Shown here: positions 22,400 to 33,274 of the stretch, one piece after another
How the letters are laid out: every line of letters starts with the position of its first letter
How positions within the stretch are numbered: position 1 is the first letter of the stretch
From: Cognaticolwellia sediminilitoris
GTDB lineage: Bacteria; Pseudomonadota; Gammaproteobacteria; Enterobacterales; Alteromonadaceae
DNA: 64,000 nt
Direction of reading: 5' to 3'
Assembly: GCA_002104535.1 (NCBI GenBank)
Contig: NBOG01000002.1
Span: 62,001-126,000 of the forward strand
Notes under the pieces: model-generated
Told to the model about the DNA's origin: nothing
The model's input: the letters and a program-made list of their open reading frames with translations, nothing else
The model's database searches: none
Program-made: the position numbers and the translations under genes

Positions 22400-24790
22400 A
22401 TGACAAACGTGTTAACAAATGTACGCCTTAAACCTTGCCAACTAACCGCAGATTTAACGGTTACACAATTTGCTAATGCCACGCCAACAGCCGAAATTGA
22501 ACAAGTTTTTATAGGCCATGAAAGGGCTAAAGAAGCGCTAACTTTTGGTTTGTCGATGGAAGCGCCCGGTTTTAATGTTTATGCCATGGGCGAACATGGA
22601 ACAGGACGTCAAAGCTTAATTAAGCAAATGCTAGCAGCTACTGCCAGTAAAGAACCCACTCCGCAAGAGTGGTGTTATATCAATAATTTTGATGACCCCA
22701 ACTCACCACGCATACTATATGTTAGCCCAGGTGATGGTAAGCAATTACTAACTCGTATGAATACCTTTATCGATGAGTTAATGGATTTGTTCCCAGAGAT
22801 TTTTGATAACCCCGGTTATCAAAGACAAAAAGCCGCTATCGATAGGGATTTTAATAAAAAATACGATCAGGCTATCAGTGAAGTCGAAGAAACAGCACTT
22901 AAAAATGAGGTAGTTTTATTTGAAGAAAACGGCGAGATAGGCTTTTCTCCGTTAGTGGCTGGGAAACCGCTAAATGATAAAGAATTTGCTGAACTAAATG
23001 AACCTAAGCGGGCTGAGTTTTACATCATGCTGGCTAAGCTTGAAGAGCTTTTATCTGAAAAGTTGATTGAATTACCACAGTGGAAGCGTATTTCTTCAGA
23101 TAAATTACGCAAGTTAAAACATGAAACGGCAGCGCAAAGTATTCAGCCATTTTTAAAGGAATTAGAGCATGAATTTGCCAGCAATATTGGTGTACTTAAA
23201 TATTTAGAGAAAGTTAAAACCCATGTCGTAGACGCCGTATTAGAGCTACTAGTAGAAGAAAGTAGCGAAACCCCTAATGATAAAGATATGCGCAAATTGA
23301 TGGTGGAACGTTTCTTACCTAATTTATTAGTCGCGCGTAAAGCAGATGAAGGTGCTCCGGTTATTTACGAGCAAAACCCGACCTTTCAAAACCTATTTGG
23401 TCATGTTGATTTTGGCAGTTTTCAAGGTAGCAGCTACACCAGTTATCGGTTAATAAGGCCTGGCGCACTTCATAAAGCAAATGGTGGTTATATCTTGCTT
23501 GAAGCCGATAAACTTTTGATGCAACCGTTGGTCTGGGCACGCTTAAAGCTAGCGCTAAAGTCGCAACAAATAACCATTGAAAATCCGCATTTAGAATATG
23601 CCCAACCGGGTGCATTTAGTTTGCAACCGGAAAAAATACCGTTAAATGTTAAAGTGATATTGTTAGGCGATCCTGAAATTTATTACACGCTGCAGGATTA
23701 CGATCAAGAATTTACCGAGTTATTTCGCGTGTTAGCGGATTTTGATCGCCACCTAGAAAAAAGTCAGACTAATTTGAATGACTACGCTAATTTAATACGT
23801 CAACGTGCTCATCGGAATCATTATCCTGAAGTGACCGATGAAGCTGTGCTTGAATTGGTAAAATATGCCCTCAGACGTGCCGAACATCAACACAAAATAT
23901 CGGCCAATATTGTGCAAGTAAATGACTTATTAGATGAGGCCTTTTATTTGTGGAAGCAATCAGGTGATAAAAACGGCTTATGCGGTAAACATGTCTCCAT
24001 GGCATTAGCGGCAAAACAACGTCGCACTGGCCGCATGAGCGAAGCTTGGTTAGAGGAAATTAAAGAACGGCAATTATTGATTGACACTGAAGGCGGGCAG
24101 ATTGGTAAAATTAACGGTCTGACGGTACTCGAAATAGGCGATAGTGTTTTCGGTACGCCGGCAAGAATATCAGCAACTGTTTATGCTGGAAGTCTGGGTG
24201 TGACTGATATTGAGCGTGAAGTAGACTTAGGTAAATCAATCCATTCTAAAGGTGTATTAATTTTAACGGGTTATTTGGGGCACAAGTACGGGCAAAATTT
24301 CCCGTTAACGATTTCGGCAAACATTGCGATTGAACAGTCCTATGGTCATATTGATGGTGATAGTGCCTCTATGGCTGAACTATGCGCGTTAATTTCTGCC
24401 ATTGCTAAATTACCAATAAATCAAGGTATTGCTATAACTGGTTCAATGAACCAGCACGGTGAAGTGCAATCTATTGGTGGTGTAAACGAAAAAATAGAAG
24501 GTTTTTATCGTCTCTGTAAAGATAAAGGTTTAACCGGCAAACAAGGGGTAATTATACCTAAAACCAACACCATAAATTTGATGTTATCACCTGAGGTAAT
24601 ACAAGCTGTAGCTGACGAACAATTTTCAATTTATGCTGTTGAAAACATTGACCAAGCGATTGAAGTTTTGATGGGGCAAAGTGCCGGTGAAATTAGTCGA
24701 ACAGGTCGTTATCCAAGGAAATCAATTCACGGTTTAGTGTTGGATAAACTTTCAGCGTTTTCTGAGTTGATCAATGGCGCAGAAGAGTAA
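22400..24790 (+). CDS. LonB-type ATP-dependent protease (YcbZ-like)
   Basis: A 796-residue AAA+ protease of the Lon-related family. A Walker A-like loop GEHGTGRQS lies at about residues 64-72 and is split from the later ATPase motifs by a long helical insert, as in the YcbZ group. The C-terminal Lon proteolytic domain carries S655 (GDSASMAE) and K698 (GGVNEKIEGF); their 43-residue spacing equals that of the catalytic dyad in E. coli Lon (S679/K722). Unlike LonA there is no N-terminal substrate-binding domain of the LAN type. Substrates are unknown. It forms its own transcription unit, ended by the hairpin at 24826-24847. Confidence 0.88.
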   Translation: MTNVLTNVRLKPCQLTADLTVTQFANATPTAEIEQVFIGHERAKEALTFGLSMEAPGFNVYAMGEHGTGRQSLIKQMLAATASKEPTPQEWCYINNFDDPNSPRILYVSPGDGKQLLTRMNTFIDELMDLFPEIFDNPGYQRQKAAIDRDFNKKYDQAISEVEETALKNEVVLFEENGEIGFSPLVAGKPLNDKEFAELNEPKRAEFYIMLAKLEELLSEKLIELPQWKRISSDKLRKLKHETAAQSIQPFLKELEHEFASNIGVLKYLEKVKTHVVDAVLELLVEESSETPNDKDMRKLMVERFLPNLLVARKADEGAPVIYEQNPTFQNLFGHVDFGSFQGSSYTSYRLIRPGALHKANGGYILLEADKLLMQPLVWARLKLALKSQQITIENPHLEYAQPGAFSLQPEKIPLNVKVILLGDPEIYYTLQDYDQEFTELFRVLADFDRHLEKSQTNLNDYANLIRQRAHRNHYPEVTDEAVLELVKYALRRAEHQHKISANIVQVNDLLDEAFYLWKQSGDKNGLCGKHVSMALAAKQRRTGRMSEAWLEEIKERQLLIDTEGGQIGKINGLTVLEIGDSVFGTPARISATVYAGSLGVTDIEREVDLGKSIHSKGVLILTGYLGHKYGQNFPLTISANIAIEQSYGHIDGDSASMAELCALISAIAKLPINQGIAITGSMNQHGEVQSIGGVNEKIEGFYRLCKDKGLTGKQGVIIPKTNTINLMLSPEVIQAVADEQFSIYAVENIDQAIEVLMGQSAGEISRTGRYPRKSIHGLVLDKLSAFSELINGAEE

Positions 24791-24825
24791 AAAACAATTT
24801 TTTAGCAAAATAATTTATTTTATAT

Positions 24826-24847
24826 AAACACGGCACCGTCCGTGTTT
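24826..24847 (+). terminator. Terminator after the Lon-like protease gene
   Basis: Eight-base perfect stem AAACACGG / CCGTGTTT (24826-24833, 24840-24847) followed by ATTGCTTTT. Moderate strength. Confidence 0.6.
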
Positions 24848-24857
24848 ATTGCTTTTC

Positions 24858-25374
24858 ACCGTATATGAATATTTTAAATGCTATTAATAGCCTAAAAAAT
24901 AAGCATTATTTTAATTCTTTTCTATACTCAGATTATTAACAATATTTTGCATCGTAACATTTTGCATTCAACATTAGCAGAAGTTGATTATGCCAATATT
25001 GTTTATTAATACTTAATTATAGGTGCTATCTCAGTAGGAAAAACGAAGAGAATAAGTTAGCGAAAGCGACATAACAATAATAAGTAAATGCAGTGAGTTT
25101 ACGTTAGTCATATTAACAAACGCTCCCTATAAGGTCAGGAATTTAACCTACCTAGTACAGATTCGTCTGTCACATCTACTTTGTTGTTCAATGCTTGAAC
25201 TGTACTTCGATTTAGCGACTAACCTCGCAAAGTGAGCCAATTACCTGTAATTAAACTTAACTGTTCAATGTTAACACTGAGATTAATAAGTATCACTTGG
25301 GGTTGCATCGGACGTATGTATCGATAAGTTTGCTGTCTGTCGATTCGTAGTTGTTTAACTATGAGTGAGGCTTT
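24858..25374 (+). promoter_or_regulatory. Long non-coding region upstream of nuoA
   Basis: About 520 bases without a supported gene separate the protease terminator from nuoA; short frames here lack ribosome sites and family features. The region must hold the nuo promoter and probably a leader with regulator sites. The nuoA ribosome site GAGG is at 25367-25370. I could not identify individual regulator boxes with confidence. Confidence 0.4.
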
Positions 25375-25848
25375 GTGGAAACATCCGATCAAATAACACA
25401 AGTTTGGCCTATTGCCGCCTATTTTTTAATTTTGGCAGGTATGCTAATTTTTATGATGTTGCTATCGCACTTTTTGGGCCCAAAAGGTAAGCGACCAGCA
25501 AAAAACACCCCTTATGAATCCGGCATTATTTCTGTTTCTAATAACCAAACTCGCTTTACCAATCACTTCTTTTTATACGCAATTTTCTTTGTCATTTTTG
25601 ATTTAGAAACTATCTATCTTTTCGCTTGGGTCATTGCTTTTGATGAAGTAGGTTGGGCCGGCTTTATCGAAGCCAGTATTTTCATTGTCGTGCTCTTAGC
25701 TGCGTTAGTATATTTAGTTAGGATTGGCGCTTTAGAGTTAACTCGTCGTCATCAGCCATTTCGAGAAACTCAACTGAAGCGCTTGCGTCTACAGGAATCA
25801 CAAGGTTTAGAAACCTCCAATATTGAAAAAATCAAAGGACAACCGTAA
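25375..25848 (+). CDS. nuoA: NADH-quinone oxidoreductase subunit A
   Basis: Membrane subunit of complex I with three transmembrane helices. GTG start at 25375 preceded by GAGG. Conserved loop [13 protein letters not shown] and the acidic helix segment [14 protein letters not shown] are both present. The C-terminus is extended by a hydrophilic tail of about 25 residues, giving 157 in total against about 147 in E. coli. Its TAA stop shares the A with the nuoB ATG. Confidence 0.95.
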   Translation: METSDQITQVWPIAAYFLILAGMLIFMMLLSHFLGPKGKRPAKNTPYESGIISVSNNQTRFTNHFFLYAIFFVIFDLETIYLFAWVIAFDEVGWAGFIEASIFIVVLLAALVYLVRIGALELTRRHQPFRETQLKRLRLQESQGLETSNIEKIKGQP

Positions 25849-26486
25849 TGGAATGGTCGCTAACAAAAGCAAAATTAGATGACGCAATGAGCGAGATGAA
25901 AAGCGTTTCTGAAGCAGAGTTAAAACGTAATCTTTTTATGGCTAGGCTAGATGACATGGTGAATTGGGGTCGGAAGAATTCAATTTGGCCATTTAATTTC
26001 GGTTTAAGTTGCTGCTATGTCGAAATGGCAACCAGTTTTACTTCTCGCCATGATATTGCCCGCTTTGGCGCAGAGGTTATCCGCGCAACACCGAGACAAG
26101 CGGATTTAATGGTGATTTCAGGCACTTGTTTTCGAAAAATGGCACCCATAATTCAGCATCTTTATGAACAGCTACTTGAGCCGCGTTGGATTATCTCCAT
26201 GGGCTCGTGTGCCAATTCAGGCGGTATGTACGACATTTACAGCGTAGTACAAGGGGTCGATAAATTTATTCCCGTTGATGTTTACGTACCCGGTTGCCCA
26301 CCAAGACCTGAAGCATTATTAGAAGCATTATTGTTATTGCAAACCAAAATTGAACATCAACCTAGGCCATTAAGCTGGGTTGTAGGTGAGCAAAATGTCA
26401 GTGAAATTGGTAAACCGTCATTACGAGATATTAAACATGAAGAGCGAATTCAGGTGACTAATTTGGACACACCTGATCAGATTTAA
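25848..26486 (+). CDS. nuoB: NADH-quinone oxidoreductase subunit B
   Basis: Carries cluster N2, the last iron-sulfur centre before quinone. Ligands C55, C56, C121 and C150 keep exactly the spacing of E. coli C63, C64, C129 and C158. Peripheral arm subunit, 212 residues. It starts inside the nuoA stop (TAATG). A 76-base spacer follows before nuoCD, the largest gap inside the operon. Confidence 0.96.
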   Translation: MEWSLTKAKLDDAMSEMKSVSEAELKRNLFMARLDDMVNWGRKNSIWPFNFGLSCCYVEMATSFTSRHDIARFGAEVIRATPRQADLMVISGTCFRKMAPIIQHLYEQLLEPRWIISMGSCANSGGMYDIYSVVQGVDKFIPVDVYVPGCPPRPEALLEALLLLQTKIEHQPRPLSWVVGEQNVSEIGKPSLRDIKHEERIQVTNLDTPDQI

Positions 26487-26562
26487 TTACTGGCAATACT
26501 GTTCAGGTTTTGTAGGCATGAATGAAAATATTATTAACTGCGGCTAAATTGAAGGGAAATTA

Positions 26563-28362
26563 ATGGTGATAAAGGTAAATGTTAAAGCAAGTAATGATTG
26601 GCAGATGTTGCAGCCTGTGCCCTTGCTTGATGAAATTGTTGCAATATCACCTAAGCTGAAACTACAAGCTGTCAGCGCTATTGAAAACATCGTCGATGAC
26701 ATTCCTTCTTTTTGGTTAGATAAAAGTCAGTTAACGAAATTGATGCAAGTATTAAAGCATGATTTAAACCAACCATTTGATATGTGCTTTGATATCACCG
26801 CCATTGATGAAAGTGAGCGCCAACATCAATCGTCATTAACACAAGATTTTACTGTGAGTTATCATTTGCGCTCTTACCAAAGAAACCAAGATATTCGAAT
26901 CAAAGTTGCACTGAGTAATTCAGATAAAAGTTTAGAAAGTGTTTGTGGCTTTTGGCCTAATGCCAATTGGTATGAACGTGAAGTTTGGGACATGTTTGGT
27001 ATTGTTTTTAAAAATCATCCTCATTTAACTCGTATTTTAATGCCAAATACTTGGCAAGGTCATCCGCTGCTTAAAACCCACCCTGCCCGTGCCACTGAAA
27101 TGGATCCTTTTACTTTACCGCCTGATCAACAAGATAAAGAACAAGCGGCGCTGCAATTTAATCCTGAAGCTTGGGGCATGAAACGACAAAGTAAAGATAG
27201 CGACTTTATGTTCTTAAACCTTGGGCCCAATCATCCCAGTGTTCATGGTGCATTTCGCATAGTGCTACAAATGGAAGGGGAAGAAATAGTCGATTGTGTG
27301 CCAGATATTGGTTATCACCATCGCGGTGCAGAAAAAATGGGCGAGCGACAATCGTGGCACAGCTACATTCCTTATACCGACCGAATTGATTATCTTGGCG
27401 GCGTGATGAATAACTTTCCGTACGTCATGGCGGTTGAAAAACTTGCCGGTATTGCCGTACCAGATAGAGCGAAAGTTATTCGTATTATGACCGCAGAAAT
27501 GTTTCGAATTCTCAGTCACTTGTTATTTTACGGCACTTTCGCACAGGATATTGGCGCGCTATCGCCAATATTTTATATGTTTATCGACCGAGAAAAGCTC
27601 TTTGGCATCATCGAAGCCTTCACAGGAGCGCGCATGCACCCTAGTTGGTTCCGCATTGGTGGCGTAGCACAAGACTTACCAAAAGGTTGGGAAGGTTTAG
27701 TCAGAGACTATGTTAACTATTTGCCTAAACGCTTAGATGAATATGAAAAAATGGTCATGCAAAACTCTATTTTAAAACAGCGGACTGTGGGTATCGGCGC
27801 TTACTCAACCCAAGAAGCCATTGACTGGGGCATTACCGGACCAGGGCTTCGCGCCACTGGTTTTTCATGGGATTTACGTAAGCAAAGGCCTTATGGTGGT
27901 TATGACCAGTTTGATTTTGAAGTGCCGTTGGGTAAAAACGGTGATTGTTATGACCGTTGTCGTGTTCGCGTTGAGGAAATGCGTCAAAGTATTCGGATAA
28001 TTGAGCAATGCTTAAATAATATGCCAGAAGGACCTTATAAAGCCGATCATCCACAAACTACACCGCCAGTTAAAGATAGAACAATGCGCGACATTGACAC
28101 CTTAATCCCTCACTTTCTCAATGTTTCATGGGGCCCTGTGATCCCTGCTGGTGAAGTATCGATGAGTGTTGAAGCCACCAAAGGCATTATGGCGTATCAC
28201 CTGATCAGTGATGGTAGCACTATGAGTTATCGCACGCGCATTCGCACCCCGAGTTTTCCACATTTACAAATGTTGCCGTTAATAAGCAAAGGCCAAATGG
28301 TGGCAGATCTGATTGCCACATTAGGCAGTGTTGACTACGTAATGGCGGATGTTGACCGATGA
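26563..28362 (+). CDS. nuoCD: NADH-quinone oxidoreductase fused subunits C and D
   Basis: A 599-residue fusion: the 30-kDa NuoC domain (about 1-190, with [12 protein letters not shown] and H-P-L-L-K signatures) followed by the 49-kDa NuoD domain (from about 210, [18 protein letters not shown]), which forms the quinone pocket with NuoB. The fusion is the gammaproteobacterial form, as in E. coli. The start ATG at 26563 follows a weak purine-rich site (GAAGGGAAAT). The stop overlaps the nuoE ATG by four bases. Confidence 0.96.
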   Translation: MVIKVNVKASNDWQMLQPVPLLDEIVAISPKLKLQAVSAIENIVDDIPSFWLDKSQLTKLMQVLKHDLNQPFDMCFDITAIDESERQHQSSLTQDFTVSYHLRSYQRNQDIRIKVALSNSDKSLESVCGFWPNANWYEREVWDMFGIVFKNHPHLTRILMPNTWQGHPLLKTHPARATEMDPFTLPPDQQDKEQAALQFNPEAWGMKRQSKDSDFMFLNLGPNHPSVHGAFRIVLQMEGEEIVDCVPDIGYHHRGAEKMGERQSWHSYIPYTDRIDYLGGVMNNFPYVMAVEKLAGIAVPDRAKVIRIMTAEMFRILSHLLFYGTFAQDIGALSPIFYMFIDREKLFGIIEAFTGARMHPSWFRIGGVAQDLPKGWEGLVRDYVNYLPKRLDEYEKMVMQNSILKQRTVGIGAYSTQEAIDWGITGPGLRATGFSWDLRKQRPYGGYDQFDFEVPLGKNGDCYDRCRVRVEEMRQSIRIIEQCLNNMPEGPYKADHPQTTPPVKDRTMRDIDTLIPHFLNVSWGPVIPAGEVSMSVEATKGIMAYHLISDGSTMSYRTRIRTPSFPHLQMLPLISKGQMVADLIATLGSVDYVMADVDR

Positions 28363-28904
28363 ACAAACAAGAGACCGTTATGCAAACAATCGATACATTG
28401 ACTATTGATTATCAACATTATTTAACCACAGCCGAAATTACTGCTATCGAACATGAGGCCAGTATTATGGAAACTCGTGAAGCGGCTGGTATTGAAGCGC
28501 TGAAAGTGGTTCAAGATCATCGCGGTTGGGTTAGCGATGAAAGTTTATTTGCTATCAGTGATTTGTTAGGCGTGCCAACCGCTCAACTGGAAGGCGTGGC
28601 GACTTTTTATAACTTAATTTACCGTCAACCGGTTGGCCAATATGTCATCCATTTATGCGACAGCATAGCGTGTCATTTAACCGGTCTTGATGGCGTGCTT
28701 TCTGCCATTAAACAGCATTTAAATATTGAATATGGGCAAACAACAAAAGATGGCAAATTCACGCTGCTGTCAAATGCCTGCTTGGGTAGCTGTGATAAAG
28801 CACCAGCGATGATGATAGGGCGTGAGCATTATCAGCATTTAACACCAGAAAGCGCTGTTGAAATTCTACAGCAGCTCGCTGCACATGGAGAGGCTGATGA
28901 GTGA
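28359..28904 (+). CDS. nuoE: NADH-quinone oxidoreductase subunit E
   Basis: A thioredoxin-like [2Fe-2S] subunit (cluster N1a) of the NADH dehydrogenase module. The four Cys appear as CDSIAC and CLGSC. Length 181 residues from the ATG that overlaps the nuoCD stop; a second ATG at 28380 would give 174, nearer E. coli (166). The last eight bases overlap nuoF. Confidence 0.94.
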   Translation: MNKQETVMQTIDTLTIDYQHYLTTAEITAIEHEASIMETREAAGIEALKVVQDHRGWVSDESLFAISDLLGVPTAQLEGVATFYNLIYRQPVGQYVIHLCDSIACHLTGLDGVLSAIKQHLNIEYGQTTKDGKFTLLSNACLGSCDKAPAMMIGREHYQHLTPESAVEILQQLAAHGEADE

Positions 28905-30288
28905 ACAAATAAAGAATAATGACCTGAAACCTCTGACCCAATGGGTAAATTTGCAGCAGCCTTTGGCTTTTGATGATTATTGTCAGGTTGGCGGTTATCA
29001 AGGTGCGAAAGTGGCGCTATTACAACATCAACCCAATGAAGTACTTGATATTGTTAAAAACTCGGGTTTAAAAGGACGCGGTGGTGCGGGCTTTCCTACC
29101 GGTATGAAGTGGAGTTTCGTGCCGATGTTTGCAGAAGGTGATGAGGATGCGCCTGATAATAAATACCTTGTTGCTAATGCCGATGAAATGGAACCGGGTA
29201 CATTCAAAGATAGATTATTACTGGAAGGCGCGCCGCATCAATTAGTGGAAGCTATGATTATTGCGGCTTACACCATTGGTGCGAATAAAGCCTATATATT
29301 CTTGCGCGGTGAATATCATTTGGCGGCAAAACGCTTACAACAAGCGATTGATGAAGCTTATCAAAATAATTGGTTAGGCGAGAACATTCAAGCAACTAAA
29401 TTCTGTTTAGATTTATACGTACACAGTAGTGCAGGGCGTTATATTTGTGGCGAAGAAACGGCCTTAATTAATGCTTTAGAAGGTAAGCGGGCAAACCCAA
29501 GAGCCAAACCGCCATTTCCACAAGTCAGTGGTTTATTTGGTAAACCTACCATCGTTAATAATGTCGAAACGCTGTGTAATTTACCGCATATTTTAAAAAA
29601 TGGTATTGAATGGTTTCAGGGCATTGCCCCCAATAGCGATGCTGGCAGTAAAATTTATGGCGCCTGTGGACGAGTAAAAACGCCCGGTTTATGGGAGTTG
29701 CCGATGGGCGCTACTTTGCGTGAAGTGCTTTATCAACATGCGGGCGGTATGCAAGACGGATTGCAATTTAGAGGCTTGTTACCCGGCGGCGCATCAACTG
29801 ATTTTTTAGTGGCAGAACATTTAGATACGCCAATGGATTATGACTCTATCGCTAAAGTGGGCAGTCGTTTAGGCACCGGAGGCTTAATTGTTTTAGACGA
29901 TAAAAATTGCCCAGTCGCTATGGTCTTAAATTTGTTGCGCTTCTTTGCTCAAGAGTCGTGTGGTTGGTGTACACCTTGTCGAGATGGCACGCCTTGGGCG
30001 GTTGAAGTACTTGCTCGGATAGAGCATGGTAAAGGTAAAAAAGAAGACTTAGATACGCTTGAAAAACTCTGTGATTTTATGTGGATAGGTAAAACTCATT
30101 GCGCATTAGCGCCAGGTGCCGTAGAGCCATTGAGAAGTGCATTGAAATATTTTCATGATGATTTTTTACAGCATATTGAACACGGGTGCTGTCATTATGA
30201 TCCCGCTTCAATCGCTAAGCGTAAGCAAGTATCACAAAGTCATAATCACCTTAATAATACGTCTAACTCGTCAATGGCAGGGCAATAA
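28897..30288 (+). CDS. nuoF: NADH-quinone oxidoreductase subunit F
   Basis: Flavoprotein that binds NADH and FMN and carries cluster N3. The start is ATG 28897 (MSEQIKNN) with GGAGAGG just upstream; an earlier in-frame start would lie deep inside nuoE. Visible motifs are GRGGAGFPTGMKW for NADH/FMN, the GEET segment, and the cluster-binding ESCGWCTPCRDG plus the later Cys in THCALAPGA. A Ser/Asn/His-rich tail of about 20 residues at the C-terminus is unusual but not disruptive. Confidence 0.96.
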   Translation: MSEQIKNNDLKPLTQWVNLQQPLAFDDYCQVGGYQGAKVALLQHQPNEVLDIVKNSGLKGRGGAGFPTGMKWSFVPMFAEGDEDAPDNKYLVANADEMEPGTFKDRLLLEGAPHQLVEAMIIAAYTIGANKAYIFLRGEYHLAAKRLQQAIDEAYQNNWLGENIQATKFCLDLYVHSSAGRYICGEETALINALEGKRANPRAKPPFPQVSGLFGKPTIVNNVETLCNLPHILKNGIEWFQGIAPNSDAGSKIYGACGRVKTPGLWELPMGATLREVLYQHAGGMQDGLQFRGLLPGGASTDFLVAEHLDTPMDYDSIAKVGSRLGTGGLIVLDDKNCPVAMVLNLLRFFAQESCGWCTPCRDGTPWAVEVLARIEHGKGKKEDLDTLEKLCDFMWIGKTHCALAPGAVEPLRSALKYFHDDFLQHIEHGCCHYDPASIAKRKQVSQSHNHLNNTSNSSMAGQ

Positions 30289-30289
30289 T

Positions 30290-33274
30290 ATGAGTGAAAA
30301 TACAGTCACCATTTATATTGATAACGTGCCGTATCAAGTCAGCAGTGAAGATAATTTACTTGCTGGTGTATTATCGAAAAAATTAAATTTACCTTATTTT
30401 TGTTGGCATCCATCCATGGGCTCCGTTGGCGCCTGTCGACAATGTGCGGTGATGCAGTTTCAAGATGAAGAAGACACCAGAGGGCGCATGGTAATGGCGT
30501 GCACTACGCCAGTAACTGATGGCATGCGTATCAGTATTAAACACGCAGATGCTAGTGAATTTCGCGAGCAAGTGATTGCAGCTATGATGACCAATCACCC
30601 ACATGACTGTCCAGTATGTGCAGAAGGTGGAGAATGTCATTTACAAGATATGACCGTAATGACGGGTCATAGCGTAAGAGAATATCAAGGTACAAAGCGC
30701 ACTTTTACTAATCAATACTTAGGTGAGTTAGTAGGGCACGAAATGAACCGCTGTATTACCTGTTATCGCTGTACACGTTTTTACAACGATTATGCTGGCG
30801 GCAAGGACTTTGGTGTTTATGGTTCAAAAAACCAAGTGTATTTTGGTCGCCAATCTGATGGTGCACTGGAAAGTGAATTTAGCGGTAACTTAGTCGAGGT
30901 CTGCCCAACAGGCGTTTTCACCAATAAGGTTTTTTCAACGCACTATACCCGAAAGTGGGATTTACAGTCAGCGCCTTCAGTTTGTAGCCATTGCTCAGTT
31001 GGCTGTAATCTCAGTATTGGTGAGCGCTATGGTTCAGTTCGACGGGTAATGAATCGTTATAACGCTGATATTAATGGCTATTTTTTATGTGATAGAGGGC
31101 GCTTTGGTATTGGATTTGTTAATGGTGAACAGCGTATCAGGAAAACCCACGGGATTAGCCAGCAATCACCTGTGTCATTAACCAAGTTAGATGTTGCCAA
31201 GGCTTTTTCGCACTTTAGAAAGAAAACTTTCATTGGCATTGGCTCTGCTCGTGCGTCATTAGAAGCAAACTTTTATTTAAAGAACATGGTCGGTGCTGAG
31301 CATTTTAGCCCGGGTTATAATGACGATGAAATGAAAGTCGCCGGGCAACATGCACAATTACTTTCAGCAAATAATCCGCTAAGCCTAACGGAAATAGAGA
31401 ACAGTGATTGTATTTTTATAATTGCTGAGGATATTAGTCAAACCGCGCCACGCATGGCCTTGTCAGTTAGACAAGCGCTGCGCAATGCGGCTAAGGCTAA
31501 AGCCGCTAAAATAGGTATTCCATCATGGCAAGATAGTGCGGTCAGAACGATTGGCGGCAACTTACTTTCACCGCTATTTTTATTACAAAGTACCAGTTCA
31601 AAACTTGATGATGTTGCTGAGCAAACTTTGCTTTTACCGCCTGAGCAAATATCGGCTTGTTTAGTGGCTTTAAAAGCGTTACTTGAACTTGTTGAGGTCA
31701 AAAATAATCACAATGTCGAACAAGCACTTGCCGATATAGCGGAACAAATGTCATTAGACAGCAAAGAACGACAATTTGTCTGCTCACTTTATAAAGCGCT
31801 ACATCAAGCTAAAAAGCCATTAATTATTTCAGGCACCGACCATGTTAGTGCTGATACTTTGCAAGATATTAATAACTTAATGCAGGCGCTGAAGTCGAAA
31901 AGTGATATTAAAGAACCTGCCCTAATTGTTGTGCCGCCGAGCTGTAATAGTGTCGGTTTATTATCACTTTTAGATGAAAAATCTTTATCGATAGAGCAAG
32001 TGTTAGCCGAGTTAGCGCAACAAGAGGTTAATTACCAAGGCGTTATTTTACTTGAACAAGAGCTTGGGAAACTGTCCGACAACCAAATTAAACAGCTACG
32101 TTCTTCGTGCCAAACCTTAATCGTACTTGATCATTCCCAACATAGATTGACTAGCATTGCTGATATCGTGCTGCCAGTTGCTGCGGTAAGTGAAGGTGAT
32201 GGTCATTATGTTAATTACCAAGGCCAAGCACAGCAATTTTTTCAAGTACATGCGCCGGTATTACCAATCCAAGAAAGTTGGCGGTGGTTAGATAACATGG
32301 CTGAAATTATAGGTGTTAGTGCAGCTGAACTTAATGCAGGAGCCAATGCAAACGCTAAAAAATCTGCTTGCGATTCATTAAGACAATTACATCAGTATTT
32401 TACAGATTCACTGACACAATGGCCGACTTTACTGGCGGCTAAACAGGCTGGAACTCAACAAGCAGCGACAGCAAGAATGCCTCATAGAGCCAGTGGTCGC
32501 ACAGCACAAATGGCAAATATTAGTGTTCATGAAGCAAAAACTACGCAGAAAATAGATGACAGTTTAACATTTTCGATGGAAGGTCAGTCAGCCGGCCAAA
32601 CCAGTGATATGCCTTTTGCTTGGGCGCCAGGCTGGAATTCAAATCAATCGATAAGTCAGTTTCAAACGCAAATCAATGGTCAGTTAATAAAGCAAAAAGC
32701 AGCGATATTTATTCCCGTTGCAAATCTATTACTCAATAACCCTCGCTGGGAATTAGCAAAGCAGAGCAATAAAGTAAGTAAAGTAAATGCTATCGATCAT
32801 CTAACGTTAAAGCCTTTGCACTATGTTCAGCAAGCGAATATCTATTTTGATGAATGGCAAGCCGCACATACTGCTGAATTTAAAATGTTGCAACCGAGTA
32901 ATCTAATGTCGATTAGTGCGAGTACTGCTGAGCAGTTTGGTATTAAAAAAGGTCAGTGGTGTAAAATTGTTTTTTCTGCCACCAACGACAAAATGCAGCT
33001 AGTTAGCCAAAGCGTTATTAGCCAAATCACTATCAATAAGCAATTACCAGAAACGCTAGCTTTCGGTAATTTTTCACTTTCTGAGTTATTAAGCCAACCG
33101 CTCGACATGGGGATTTCTTTAGCTTGTGATCAAGAAGTTACGGATTACCTCAGTCATTATAACGACAGCTTAATTACCGCAAAATTAAATAAAGATGCGG
33201 TTCTCGAAAGATTAAAAGTCAATGATCAAACTATTCCTATTCGCTTAGTCTCTGGAGGGTTAGATGATGCTTGA
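30290..33274 (+). CDS. nuoG: NADH-quinone oxidoreductase subunit G
   Basis: Largest peripheral subunit, 994 residues against 908 in E. coli. The N-terminal [2Fe-2S] domain has CWHPSMGSVGACRQC, then HPHDCPVCAEGGEC, CITCYRC and the extra CSHCSVGC...C set that binds cluster N7, which only some bacteria keep. The molybdopterin-oxidoreductase-like C-terminal half is poorly conserved. Start ATG 30290 (MSENTVTIYIDN) lies two bases after the nuoF stop; the longer frame from 30155 lies inside nuoF. The extra length is mostly after residue 700. Confidence 0.95.
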   Translation: MSENTVTIYIDNVPYQVSSEDNLLAGVLSKKLNLPYFCWHPSMGSVGACRQCAVMQFQDEEDTRGRMVMACTTPVTDGMRISIKHADASEFREQVIAAMMTNHPHDCPVCAEGGECHLQDMTVMTGHSVREYQGTKRTFTNQYLGELVGHEMNRCITCYRCTRFYNDYAGGKDFGVYGSKNQVYFGRQSDGALESEFSGNLVEVCPTGVFTNKVFSTHYTRKWDLQSAPSVCSHCSVGCNLSIGERYGSVRRVMNRYNADINGYFLCDRGRFGIGFVNGEQRIRKTHGISQQSPVSLTKLDVAKAFSHFRKKTFIGIGSARASLEANFYLKNMVGAEHFSPGYNDDEMKVAGQHAQLLSANNPLSLTEIENSDCIFIIAEDISQTAPRMALSVRQALRNAAKAKAAKIGIPSWQDSAVRTIGGNLLSPLFLLQSTSSKLDDVAEQTLLLPPEQISACLVALKALLELVEVKNNHNVEQALADIAEQMSLDSKERQFVCSLYKALHQAKKPLIISGTDHVSADTLQDINNLMQALKSKSDIKEPALIVVPPSCNSVGLLSLLDEKSLSIEQVLAELAQQEVNYQGVILLEQELGKLSDNQIKQLRSSCQTLIVLDHSQHRLTSIADIVLPVAAVSEGDGHYVNYQGQAQQFFQVHAPVLPIQESWRWLDNMAEIIGVSAAELNAGANANAKKSACDSLRQLHQYFTDSLTQWPTLLAAKQAGTQQAATARMPHRASGRTAQMANISVHEAKTTQKIDDSLTFSMEGQSAGQTSDMPFAWAPGWNSNQSISQFQTQINGQLIKQKAAIFIPVANLLLNNPRWELAKQSNKVSKVNAIDHLTLKPLHYVQQANIYFDEWQAAHTAEFKMLQPSNLMSISASTAEQFGIKKGQWCKIVFSATNDKMQLVSQSVISQITINKQLPETLAFGNFSLSELLSQPLDMGISLACDQEVTDYLSHYNDSLITAKLNKDAVLERLKVNDQTIPIRLVSGGLDDA

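Noticed and set aside
30155-30289. N-terminal extension of nuoG of 45 residues
   Set aside because: It lies inside the end of nuoF in another frame; ATG 30290 directly after the nuoF stop begins at the normal NuoG N-terminus.
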